A stretch of DNA of 8,874 nucleotides from Clostridium sp. CAG:169 (GTDB lineage: Bacteria; Bacillota; Clostridia; Oscillospirales; Ruminococcaceae). The stretch's first letter is position 1. The number at the start of each line of letters is the position of its first letter. The notes below the pieces were generated by a model. It was not told the DNA's origin. It saw only the letters and a program-made list of their open reading frames with translations, and searched no databases. A program made the position numbers and the translations under genes. The DNA lies in assembly GCA_000435195.1 (NCBI GenBank), contig FR880285.1, positions 1 to 8,874 on the forward strand, in the 5' to 3' direction. Positions 1 to 5,819 of the stretch are shown here, piece after piece.

Positions 1-209
1 ACAACACAGACAGAAACGGAGATGTTCGCTGCTTATGTCCCAAGTGCCTGAGCGACTATATCCACGACCCGAATTATGTTGTCAGGCGTCTTGACCTTTT
101 TGCGAAAAGCAAAGACAACTGCGATAAGTGCAATAACAGCGGTTGGGATTATATCGTTTATGACAAACGCACCTCGGTCAAAGGAAAGGGGTGCAGGAAT
201 GTCAAATAG
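1..209 (+). CDS. 3' end of a small Cys-rich (zinc-ribbon-like) element protein
   Basis: Codons in phase from position 3 run open to a TAG at 207-209, giving at least 68 residues; the start lies upstream of the window. The peptide has a C-x-C-x2-C cluster (RCLCPKC, near residues 10-15 of the visible part) and a second C-x2-C (CDKC) about 30 residues later, an arrangement that could bind one zinc ion. Between them is a charged stretch with HDPNYVVRRLDLF. The stop overlaps the start of the next gene by 11 nt, which indicates translational coupling and supports this being a real gene. I do not recognise the family. A role in nucleic-acid or protein binding for the element is only a guess from the Cys pattern. 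Confidence 0.55.
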   Translation, partial: NTDRNGDVRCLCPKCLSDYIHDPNYVVRRLDLFAKSKDNCDKCNNSGWDYIVYDKRTSVKGKGCRNVK

Positions 210-420
210 CAGTGAAAAGAAGAAGCGTTACGATATTCCTCTTTGGTGTAAACCAAACCTGTCTATTGAGGAGGCGGCAGCTTATTCCGGTATTGGAATG
301 GGAAAACTCTATGAAATGACGGAAAGTCAGGATTGTCCTTTTGTTCTTTGGATTGGTAGCAGAAGAATGATTAAAAGGAAAGTCTTTGACGAATTTATCG
401 AAAGGCAATACTCGATTTAA
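199..420 (+). CDS. xis: Xis-like excisionase-family DNA-binding protein, copy 1
   Basis: This 73-aa protein resembles Tn916 Xis, the small winged-helix protein that bends the element ends and directs Int towards excision. Visible family features are the N-terminal P-[IV]-W-x-K-x2-L signature (here PLWCKPNL), the helix start SIEEAAAYSGIG, a second helix GKLYEMT, and a basic wing RRMIKRK followed by the last helix VFDEFIERQ. The ATG at 199 is preferred over an in-frame ATG at 76 because the 76 start would add 41 unrelated residues across the preceding gene, and a purine-rich GGAAAGGGG stands just before 199. It overlaps the upstream gene by 11 nt. Ungapped alignment with copy 3 by eye gives 40 identities over 62 positions, so these two are the closest pair. 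Its role as excision factor rather than repressor is inferred from family and position. Confidence 0.8.
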   Translation: MSNSSEKKKRYDIPLWCKPNLSIEEAAAYSGIGMGKLYEMTESQDCPFVLWIGSRRMIKRKVFDEFIERQYSI

Positions 421-430
421 GAAAAAAGTC

Positions 431-477
431 AAGTCTGCGATGAGCCGATTCGCATAATTGGCTTACCGCAGACTTTT
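431..477 (+). terminator. Hairpin between xis copies 1 and 2, possible attenuator
   Basis: A 9-bp perfect stem pairs AAGTCTGCG (431-439) with CGCAGACTT (467-475). After one A-C mismatch, a further six pairs (441-446 with 460-465, one G-T) leave a 13-nt loop. Only four T residues follow, so it would be a weak intrinsic terminator or an attenuator or processing site. It separates the first xis-like gene from the other three and from int, in the only sizeable gap of the cluster. Confidence 0.5.
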
Positions 478-486
478 GAGTATGCT
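458..486 (+). promoter_or_regulatory. Candidate promoter for xis2-xis3-xis4-int
   Basis: TTGGCT (458-463) and TATGCT (481-486) are separated by 17 bp. Each matches the sigma-A consensus hexamer at four of six positions. The -35 and spacer overlap the 3' arm of the hairpin at 431-477, so protein binding or RNA folding there could control the recombination genes. Start of transcription is not proven by sequence. Confidence 0.3.
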
Positions 487-516
487 GTAATCACCAAAGG
501 AAGGAGGTTACAGCGT

Positions 517-738
517 ATGTCTGACAAACAGCTTAAATCCAATATGCCGAGTGTCCCAATTTGGAAGAAAATGAATCTTACGGTTGAAGAAGCTTCGGAA
601 TATTCGGGCATTGGCACATCAAAGATAAAAGAACTATCGAATAGCGAAGATTGTCCTTTCGTTCTTTGGAACGGAGCAAAGCGATTGATTAAAAGAAAAC
701 AATTTGAGGAATACCTGTCATCGCAGTATTCCCTCTGA
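517..738 (+). CDS. xis: Xis-like excisionase-family DNA-binding protein, copy 2
   Basis: This 73-aa protein is the copy that looks most like Tn916 Xis. It has PIWKKMNLTVEEASEYSGIG, a helix SKIKELSN, then NGAKRLIKRKQFEEYL, close to the NGNRIQIKRKQFEKI wing-and-helix I recall for Tn916 Xis. Expected function is binding the element ends as a winged-helix architectural factor that promotes excision by Int. The ATG has a strong site, AAGGAGG at 501-507, nine bases upstream. A hairpin and a candidate promoter precede it, so it may be the first gene of a separate transcript. It ends 13 bases before the next gene, whose ribosome-binding site starts two bases past this stop. Which of the four copies is the working excisionase cannot be told from sequence. 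Confidence 0.82.
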   Translation: MSDKQLKSNMPSVPIWKKMNLTVEEASEYSGIGTSKIKELSNSEDCPFVLWNGAKRLIKRKQFEEYLSSQYSL

Positions 739-751
739 CGGAGGTGGTGTT

Positions 752-988
752 ATGGGAAATAAGCAGACTGAATTGAATAATTCAGGCAATCGGGTGGAAA
801 CCGTGCCGGTTTGGGTTAAGCCTTACCTTACGATTGATGAAGCGACCGCTTACACAGGCATAGGCAGAGACAAACTTTATGAGATGACAAGCCAAGAAAA
901 ATGTTCGTTCGTGCTGTGGGTAGGAAACAGACGAATGATTAAGAGACGAGTTTTTGATGAGTACATTGAGAAAATGTACTCAATATAG
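752..988 (+). CDS. xis: Xis-like excisionase-family DNA-binding protein, copy 3
   Basis: This 78-aa winged-helix protein has PVWVKPYLTIDEATAYTGIG, helix DKLYEMT, basic wing NRRMIKRR and last helix VFDEYIEKMY. It is the nearest relative of copy 1 (40 of 62 aligned residues identical, counted by hand), which points to duplication within the element. Its N-terminal leader of about 15 polar residues is longer than in the others. The start at 752 is chosen because GGAGG (740-744) lies seven bases upstream; an in-frame ATG at 704 would overlap copy 2 and has no such site. It is 12 bases from the next start on the other side. Likely role is an architectural or regulatory partner of Int; a repressor role is possible. 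Confidence 0.8.
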   Translation: MGNKQTELNNSGNRVETVPVWVKPYLTIDEATAYTGIGRDKLYEMTSQEKCSFVLWVGNRRMIKRRVFDEYIEKMYSI

Positions 989-1000
989 GAAGGAGGGCTT

Positions 1001-1240
1001 ATGGACAACGGTGTTTTAGCTTACAGAGCCTTACTCGAAAAGCGTAAAGAAAAAGCTCCCTTTTGGGAGAAGAATGTTTTAACTGTTGAGGAAGCAGCCG
1101 AGTACACCGGTATAGGTAGGACAAAAATCAGGCAAATCATAATGAAGGGTGATTGTCCCTTTGCTGTCACTAACGGTGTTCAGGTCTGTGTAATCCGAGA
1201 CAAATTTATTGATTATCTTGATAAGCAATTTCGCATTTAA
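1001..1240 (+). CDS. Divergent Xis-like winged-helix protein, copy 4
   Basis: This 79-aa protein shares the first half of the family pattern: APFWEKNVLTVEEAAEYTGIG followed by helix RTKIRQIIMKG. It differs where the others carry the basic wing. Instead of R-R-M-I-K-R-K it has NGVQVCVIRDKF, with only one Arg and one Lys, so its DNA contacts are probably different. The N-terminal segment YRALLEKRKEKA is basic and helical. The start has AGGAGG at 991-996, four bases upstream, and the gene stands 12 bases after copy 3 and 13 before int, so all are likely co-translated. Being next to int, in the position of Tn916 xis, it may still be the functional excisionase despite the changed wing. Confidence 0.75.
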   Translation: MDNGVLAYRALLEKRKEKAPFWEKNVLTVEEAAEYTGIGRTKIRQIIMKGDCPFAVTNGVQVCVIRDKFIDYLDKQFRI

Positions 1241-1253
1241 GGGAGGAAAAATT

Positions 1254-2507
1254 ATGCCAAGAACAAAAAGAAAAGACAAATCAAGAGTAGTGCTTCGTAC
1301 AGGCGAATCACAGAGAGCCGATGGTACATACCATTTCAGTTGGACGGACGCCAACCACAAAAGGCGTTATGTGTATGCCAAGACACTTGATGAACTGCGA
1401 TACAAAGAGGAACAAATCGCAAAAGACAAGAGCGATGGCATTAAGGCAGAAGCTCGTTACACAACGGTCAATGACATATATGAGCTTTGGAAGGATTTGA
1501 AGCGAGGACTGAAAAACAACACCTTTGAAAACTACAAGTATATGTATGAGACCTTTGTCCGTCATCAGATAGGCTCAAAGACTGTATCTTCTCTGAGAAA
1601 AACAGATATAAAGAGGTTCTATAATTACCTTGCAGACGAACGCCATCTAAAGCCAGCGACCATTGATAATATTCATACGGTTCTCCATCAGATTTTGGAT
1701 ATGGCGGTCGATGATGACTACATCAGGAATAACCCGTCAAACAATGTGCTTAAAGAGTTGAAACAGTCCCATTGTTTTCAGACCGAGAAGCGTAGAGCCT
1801 TAACAAAGCCGGAGCAGGAGTTGTTTCTTGACTATCTGAAAAACTCTCCTACATCAAAGTATTGGTATCCGGTGTTTGCGGTTATGATTGGTACGGGACT
1901 TCGTGTTGGAGAGGTTACAGGGTTAAGATGGTGCGATATTGATTTGGAAGAAGGTATCATTGATGTGAACCACACGCTGGTTTACTATGACCACCGTACT
2001 GAGGGCAGTAAGCGTGGCTGTTACTTCAATGTTAATACGACCAAAACCCCGGCAGGAAGAAGAAAAGTGCCTATGCTCGGTTTCGTCAAAGAAGCATTCT
2101 TAATGGAAAAGGAAAGGCAGGAACTGCTCGACCTTCACTGCGAAGCGACTGTCGATGGATATACCGATTTTATCTTCATCAACCGTTTTGGTCAGCCGCA
2201 ACATCAGGCAACCCTGAACAAAGCAATCCGCCGCATTATCCGTGACTGCAACGACGAGCAGTTATTGAAAGATGAAAACGCAGAAGTATTGCTCCCGCAT
2301 TTTAGCTGTCATTCTTTAAGGCACACTTTCACAACAAGAATGTGCGAAGCAGGGGTAAATGTTAAGGTCATTCAGGACACGCTCGGTCATAAAGATATTT
2401 CAACTACGCTTAACATCTATACCGATGTAACGAAGGAACTGAGGAAGTCCGAATTTGAAGGTCTTGACTCCTACTTCAAAAATGAGTATAATAAAGTGTC
2501 AGTTTGA
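1254..2507 (+). CDS. int: Tn916-type tyrosine integrase
   Basis: This 417-aa site-specific recombinase inserts and excises the element; Tn916 Int is about 405 aa. The N-terminal ~70 residues form the AP2-like arm-binding domain, with the family phrase RTGESQRADGTYHFSW. Residues ~75-180 are the SAM-like core-binding domain (TVNDIYELWKDLK, TFENYKYMYETF, ATIDNIHTVLHQIL). The catalytic domain follows with the full set: Arg217 (GTGLRVGEVTGLRW), Lys264 (TTKTPAGRRKVP), His353 and Arg356 (HSLRHTF), His379 (LGHKDISTT) and the nucleophile Tyr389 (LNIYTDV). No catalytic residue is missing, so it should be active. The ATG at 1254 is chosen because GGGAGG (1241-1246) precedes it; an in-frame start at 1209 would overlap copy 4. 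Xis-like genes lie directly upstream. Past the stop there is no clear terminator, so transcription can run into the element end and metG. Confidence 0.95.
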   Translation: MPRTKRKDKSRVVLRTGESQRADGTYHFSWTDANHKRRYVYAKTLDELRYKEEQIAKDKSDGIKAEARYTTVNDIYELWKDLKRGLKNNTFENYKYMYETFVRHQIGSKTVSSLRKTDIKRFYNYLADERHLKPATIDNIHTVLHQILDMAVDDDYIRNNPSNNVLKELKQSHCFQTEKRRALTKPEQELFLDYLKNSPTSKYWYPVFAVMIGTGLRVGEVTGLRWCDIDLEEGIIDVNHTLVYYDHRTEGSKRGCYFNVNTTKTPAGRRKVPMLGFVKEAFLMEKERQELLDLHCEATVDGYTDFIFINRFGQPQHQATLNKAIRRIIRDCNDEQLLKDENAEVLLPHFSCHSLRHTFTTRMCEAGVNVKVIQDTLGHKDISTTLNIYTDVTKELRKSEFEGLDSYFKNEYNKVSV

Positions 2508-2550
2508 CAGATTAAATTGATACGGACTTCATAGTTGGTGGATTAGAGCA

Positions 2551-2568
2551 TTTACATCATTTACATCA
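2551..2568 (+). repeat. Tandem direct repeat near the element end, possible Int arm sites
   Basis: TTTACATCA occurs twice without a gap (2551-2559 and 2560-2568), followed by a related TTTTTACAC. The N-terminal domain of Tn916-type integrases binds short direct repeats just inside the element ends, and this is the right place for them. Assignment as arm sites is inference. A small inverted repeat GATTTT/AAAATC lies at 2618-2632. Otherwise 2508-2680 has no gene that I can support. Confidence 0.35.
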
Positions 2569-2680
2569 ATTTTTACACAAAGCCCCCACGAAACTAATCG
2601 AAAATAAAGTAAAGTAGGATTTTGAAAAAATCTGATTTGCGACTTATTTTGAACTATGTTGGGTTATAGCAAGAATTGAA

Positions 2681-2704
2681 ACGATGTCCTAAATCGTCCC
2701 AACC
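2681..2704 (+). other. Probable attR core at the element/metG junction
   Basis: ACGAT (2681-2685) and ATCGT (2693-2697) form a perfect inverted repeat around a 7-bp spacer. Tyrosine recombinases use core sites of this form, with inverted half-sites around a 6-8 bp crossover region. The in-frame TAA (2690-2692) lies in the spacer, and the codons that follow (I-V-P-T then M-K-P-T) read directly into the metG linker. The exact crossover cannot be set without the left end or an empty site. Confidence 0.5.
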
Positions 2705-3199
2705 ATGAAGCCAACTGCTGAGGAGCTGGCTAAGAAAGCATCCGCTCAGCCTGCACCGGCAACACAGCCGACAGCAGTTCAGCCTGCTGAACCGGTTGCA
2801 GTATCCGCAGAAAGCGTACAGCTCGACCTTTCCAAGGTAAAAATCGAACCGCTGTTTGCTGATATGGTCGAGTTTGATACCTTTGCTAAGTCCGACTTCC
2901 GTGTTGTTAAGGTAGAAGCTTGCGAAGCAGTTCCGAAGTCCAAAAAGCTGCTGAAGTTTACCCTCAACGATGGCACCGACAAAAAGCGCACCATCCTGAG
3001 CGGTATTCACAACTACTATGAACCGGAAGAGCTGGTTGGCAAAACCTGCGTGGCAATCACCAACCTGCCGACCCGCATGATGATGGGCATTCCTTCCGAG
3101 GGTATGCTGATCAGCGCCGTATACGAGTACGAGGGACACGAAGGCTTGAATCTGCTGATGCTGGATGACGTGATTCCGGCAGGTGCAAAGCTGTACTAA
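2705..3199 (+). CDS. metG: MetRS C-terminal tRNA-binding domain, 5'-truncated metG
   Basis: The visible 164 codons are the C-terminal part of bacterial methionyl-tRNA synthetase. Residues 1-40 are an Ala/Pro/Gln-rich linker; residues ~56-164 are the EMAP/Trbp111-like OB-fold that dimerises MetRS and binds tRNA. Landmarks are FDTFAKSDFRVVKVEACE, KLLKFTLNDG, ILSGIHNYYEPEELVGK and the SEGM motif (131-134). The frame is stopped at 2690-2692 just upstream and the catalytic domain is absent, as expected if the mobile element inserted in the linker. The ATG at 2705 has no Shine-Dalgarno site, so independent translation would be weak; it was probably an internal Met of the intact gene. The fragment itself is undamaged. 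MetRS lacking this domain is active in E. coli, so the insertion need not be lethal. A natural stand-alone tRNA-binding protein is the alternative, made less likely by the missing ribosome-binding site. Confidence 0.85.
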   Translation: MKPTAEELAKKASAQPAPATQPTAVQPAEPVAVSAESVQLDLSKVKIEPLFADMVEFDTFAKSDFRVVKVEACEAVPKSKKLLKFTLNDGTDKKRTILSGIHNYYEPEELVGKTCVAITNLPTRMMMGIPSEGMLISAVYEYEGHEGLNLLMLDDVIPAGAKLY

Positions 3200-3240
3200 G
3201 ATGACACTGTGCTGTACAGACAGCCAAAAGTAACAAAATA

Positions 3241-3278
3241 AAAAAGGACAGCCGCTAAAAAAGCGGCTGTCCTTTTTG
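3241..3278. terminator. Bidirectional terminator, copy 1, after metG
   Basis: A perfect 16-bp stem pairs 3241-3256 with 3262-3277 around a 5-nt A loop; its core is GGACAGCCGCT/AGCGGCTGTCC. The A-run on the left and T-run on the right allow termination in both directions, serving metG on + and the convergent gene ending at 3324 on -. Confidence 0.9.
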
Positions 3279-3282
3279 TTTA

Positions 3283-3325
3283 AAAAAGGACAGCCGCTAA
3301 AAAAGCGGCTGGCCTTTTTGTTTTT
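3283..3325. terminator. Bidirectional terminator, copy 2 (near-identical duplicate)
   Basis: The same hairpin is repeated: 3283-3298 pairs with 3304-3319. One T-to-G change at 3312 creates a single A-G mismatch in the stem. A second T-run (3321-3325) follows. The last T residues overlap the stop codon of the convergent DUF3592-like gene, so for that gene both copies act as tandem terminators. Confidence 0.85.
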
Positions 3326-3890
3326 ATACCATCAGTGCGGATAAGCCGACAAAGATGATGAGAATTCCAAACAGAAAAAAGAGGATGTATCCGGCTCCGA
3401 CCCGCTTTTGCAAAAGAAAGTTCGTCGGTTTTTTCGGGTCGATATAGATGGTGTATTCTTCACCCGGCTTCATGCGCTTTTCCAGCAGGGAAAGCGGGTA
3501 GGTGGAGGCACACTGGCGGGGGAACTTTTTTCCGTTGTACTGGTAACGAAAGACCGGTGCATGGCTTTGTGAACCCTTGCCGCCGGAGTAGCTGTTAAAT
3601 CCCTGATAGATGCCGGTGACCTGCTCGCTGCATTGTTTGACCGAGCGGATGTGGCTCCAGGAGACGCAGACGAATGCGCTGCCAAGGGTAGTTCCAATCA
3701 GGGCAAAGGTGTATTTTTCCCCACCCGGAATCAGAAAGCAGAGAAAAGCCAGAAGCAGTCCGACAAAAATCAGCAGAATCAGCCGAAAGCCGCCGCGGTC
3801 GGTTTGATGGACCTTGTGTTTGATTGCCATATAGGTAATCCATGCAAAGGCAAGGACACAAAACAGAAGTTCGATTTGTTCGCGGTTCAT
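3324..3890 (-). CDS. DUF3592-like membrane protein
   Basis: This 188-aa protein has three N-terminal hydrophobic segments (about residues 6-23, 35-54 and 60-78), a soluble middle and a C-terminal membrane segment (about 167-186). The middle matches the DUF3592 pattern: VTGIYQGFNSY, then HAPVFRYQYNGKKF, then MKPGEEYTIYIDPKKPTNFLL, as in the family's value-of-structure G-D/E-x-V-x-I/V-Y-Y/I-D-P-x-x-P ending. The function of DUF3592 proteins is unknown. The start at 3890 has AGAAGGA just upstream and an extended -10 promoter further up, so it is probably monocistronic. The ABC transporter upstream on the same strand has its own terminator in between. Domain assignment is from the motif only. Confidence 0.75.
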   Translation of the reverse strand: MNREQIELLFCVLAFAWITYMAIKHKVHQTDRGGFRLILLIFVGLLLAFLCFLIPGGEKYTFALIGTTLGSAFVCVSWSHIRSVKQCSEQVTGIYQGFNSYSGGKGSQSHAPVFRYQYNGKKFPRQCASTYPLSLLEKRMKPGEEYTIYIDPKKPTNFLLQKRVGAGYILFFLFGILIIFVGLSALMV

Positions 3891-3927
3891 CCTGTATTCC
3901 TTCTTTCCGGGTGTTTTCTTTGGAAAA

Positions 3928-3936
3928 ATTGTACCA
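3928..3936 (-). promoter_or_regulatory. Extended -10 promoter of the DUF3592-like gene
   Basis: On the - strand the sequence reads TGGTACAAT, an extended -10 (TGn) joined to a -10 hexamer with five of six consensus bases. No good -35 stands 17 bp upstream, which is acceptable for an extended -10 promoter. It lies about 38 bp before the start codon. Confidence 0.45.
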
Positions 3937-3997
3937 CAAAACGACGAGGAACGCCACTGGTTTGTGAAAATTTTTTCTGCTGCATAAAAATAATGGA

Positions 3998-4035
3998 CAA
4001 AAAAACGAAGGCTTTCCTGAGCAGAAAAGCCTTCG
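3998..4035 (-). terminator. Terminator of the ABC transporter gene
   Basis: A 10-bp stem (4006-4015 with 4026-4035, CGAAGGCTTT/AAAGCCTTCG) with a 10-nt loop lies 20 bases past the ABC stop codon. On the - strand it is followed by a run of seven T residues (+ strand A run 3999-4005). Confidence 0.9.
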
Positions 4036-4055
4036 CTGTTTGTAATGTATCTGGA

Positions 4056-5774
4056 TTACAGGCGTGCAAACTGCGCTTCGTACAGCTCACGGTAGATGCC
4101 GTTGTCCTTCTCCAGAAGCTGAGTGTGGGTGCCGCGCTCCTGGATGCCGTCGCGGTCCATGACGATGATCTCGTCGGCGTTTTTGATGGTGGACAGGCGG
4201 TGGGCAACCACGATGGTGGTGCGGTTTTTGCACAGCTCGTCCAGCGAATCCTGGATGTAGTTTTCAGTCACGTTGTCCAGCGCAGAGGTTGCCTCGTCGA
4301 GAATCAGAATCGGTGGATTCTTCAAAAAGACGCGGGCAATCGAGATACGCTGCTTCTGACCGCCGGACAGCTTGACGCCGCGTTCACCGACAAAGGTATC
4401 GTAGCCTTCCGGCAGGCTCATGATGTAGTCGTGGATGTTGGCTTTTTTAGCTGCCTCGTAGACCTCCTCGCGGCTGGCTCCCAGCTTGCCGTAGGCGATG
4501 TTGTCAAAGATGGTGCCGGTGAAGAGGAAGACATCCTGCTGTACGATGCCGATTTTGCTGCGCAGAGAACGGCGGGTGACCTTGCGGATGTCCTGTCCGT
4601 CGATGCAGATGCTGCCCTGGGTGATTTCATAAAAACGCGGAATCAGGTGACAGAGGGTGGTTTTGCCGCCGCCGGAAGGTCCGACGATGGCGACCATCTC
4701 GCCCTGCGGGAAGGTCATCGAGATGTTGGAGAGGACCTCTTTGCCCTCATCGTACTGGAAGGAAACGTTGTCGAAGGTAATCTCGCCGCGGACATCCTTC
4801 AAATCGACTGCATCGGGCGCTTCCTGTTCTATCTCAATATTCATCAGTTCCTGGAAGCGGGTGTAGCCGGTGATGGCGTTCTGGAACATCTCGACAAACT
4901 GGATGAGCTTTTTGATTGGGTTGACAAACATATTGATGAACAGCATATAAGCGACCATGTCACCGACGTTGATGACGCCGCGGTAGACGCAGTAGCCACC
5001 GCCGGTCAGCACAACGACGTTCATCAAAGAGGTCAAAAAGTTGGTGCCGGAGAAGAATTCTGCCATGACTCGGTAGGCGCGTTCCCGCACGGTGACATAG
5101 CGCTGGTTGTTTTCATCAAATTTTTTAGCTTCCTCCTGCTCGCCGGTGAAGGCACGGGCAACACGCACGCCGGCGATGCTGTTTTCCAGGCTGGCGTTGA
5201 CCTCTGCAATCTCAATGCGGTTTTTGCGGAAGGCGATGGTCATTGCAGTCCTCTTTTTGACGACAAACAAAATCAGGAAGGGGAGGACGGCAAAGGTGAT
5301 CAGGGTCAGCGGGATATTGATGGTACACAGGATAATGAAGGAACCGACCACGCTGACCAGCGAGATGAACAGGTCCTCGGGACCGTGGTGGGCAAACTCG
5401 GAGATGTCCATCAAGTCGTTGACGATGCGCGACATGATGACGCCGGTTTTGTGTTCGTCAAAGTAGGAAAAGGGCAGCTTTTGCAGGTGCTCAAAGACGT
5501 CCCTGCGCATATCCGCCTGCATCCGCACGCCGACCACATGACCCTGATACTGCATGAAATACTGCATGATTGCCTGCACCAGGTAGATGACCAGCAGCGC
5601 AACACACCAGGTCAGGATGAGCCGCAGGTTTTTGTCCGGGATGTAGGTGTTGATGATGTTTCGGGAGATGACCGGATACATCAAATCGCAGCTGGCGGCA
5701 ACTAGTGCGCACACCATGTCGAATACAAACAGCTTCCAGTGCGGTTTGTAGTAGTGGATAAAGGATTTTAGCAT
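4056..5774 (-). CDS. ABC exporter half-transporter (fused permease and ATPase)
   Basis: This 572-aa protein has the normal length of type IV (MsbA/LmrA-like) half-transporters, which work as dimers in the cytoplasmic membrane and export lipids, drugs or peptides. Six membrane segments are expected at about 16-36, 54-72, 134-152, 156-173, 247-265 and 271-288. The ATPase domain starts near 330 and is complete: Walker A GPSGGGKT (365-372), Q-loop VQQDVFLF (Gln412-413), signature LSGGQ (469-473), Walker B ILILDE (489-494, catalytic Glu494), D-loop SALD (497-500) and switch His525. The start at 5774 has GAGGAG ten bases upstream and a near-consensus promoter. It stands alone, so no partner gene suggests a heterodimer, and the substrate cannot be told. 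There is no peptidase C39 domain at the N-terminus. Confidence 0.95.
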   Translation of the reverse strand: MLKSFIHYYKPHWKLFVFDMVCALVAASCDLMYPVISRNIINTYIPDKNLRLILTWCVALLVIYLVQAIMQYFMQYQGHVVGVRMQADMRRDVFEHLQKLPFSYFDEHKTGVIMSRIVNDLMDISEFAHHGPEDLFISLVSVVGSFIILCTINIPLTLITFAVLPFLILFVVKKRTAMTIAFRKNRIEIAEVNASLENSIAGVRVARAFTGEQEEAKKFDENNQRYVTVRERAYRVMAEFFSGTNFLTSLMNVVVLTGGGYCVYRGVINVGDMVAYMLFINMFVNPIKKLIQFVEMFQNAITGYTRFQELMNIEIEQEAPDAVDLKDVRGEITFDNVSFQYDEGKEVLSNISMTFPQGEMVAIVGPSGGGKTTLCHLIPRFYEITQGSICIDGQDIRKVTRRSLRSKIGIVQQDVFLFTGTIFDNIAYGKLGASREEVYEAAKKANIHDYIMSLPEGYDTFVGERGVKLSGGQKQRISIARVFLKNPPILILDEATSALDNVTENYIQDSLDELCKNRTTIVVAHRLSTIKNADEIIVMDRDGIQERGTHTQLLEKDNGIYRELYEAQFARL

Positions 5775-5819
5775 AAATTACCGACTCCTCTCTTGTTGTA
5801 AGCTTCTCAGATGCTTTTT

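Larger units (their letters stand above)
1..2692. mobile_element. Right (int-proximal) end of a Tn916-like integrative element
   Basis: This stretch holds a small Cys-rich gene end, four Xis-like genes and a Tn916-type integrase, all on + and closely packed, then ~180 bp of non-coding AT-rich DNA. Immediately after it the reading frame of the metG C-terminal domain begins abruptly. Gene order xis-int followed by the element end matches the right end of Tn916-family elements. Base composition is visibly more AT-rich than the chromosomal genes from 2705 on. The left end, conjugation genes and cargo are outside the window, so it cannot be said whether the element is conjugative, mobilisable or a remnant. 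The right boundary is inferred: the in-frame stop at 2690-2692 cannot belong to intact metG, so the junction lies at or near it. Confidence 0.85.

Noticed and set aside
2551..2568. CRISPR-like repeats
   Set aside because: The repeats are only 9 bp, directly adjacent and two in number, with no spacers.
2637..2670. A possible outward promoter at the element end for the metG fragment (TTGCGA with TATAGC)
   Set aside because: The spacing is 22 bp and other hexamer pairs nearby fit worse, so no supportable promoter is present.
2654..3139. A 161-codon frame on - across the element/metG junction
   Set aside because: It is antisense to the clear MetRS C-terminal domain and spans the junction of two unrelated DNAs.
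3633..5705. A 690-codon open frame on + opposite the ABC transporter and part of the DUF3592-like gene
   Set aside because: It is antisense to a gene with complete ABC motifs, has no promoter or family likeness, crosses an intergenic terminator, and its Asp/Val/His-rich composition is what an antisense frame of a GC-biased gene gives.
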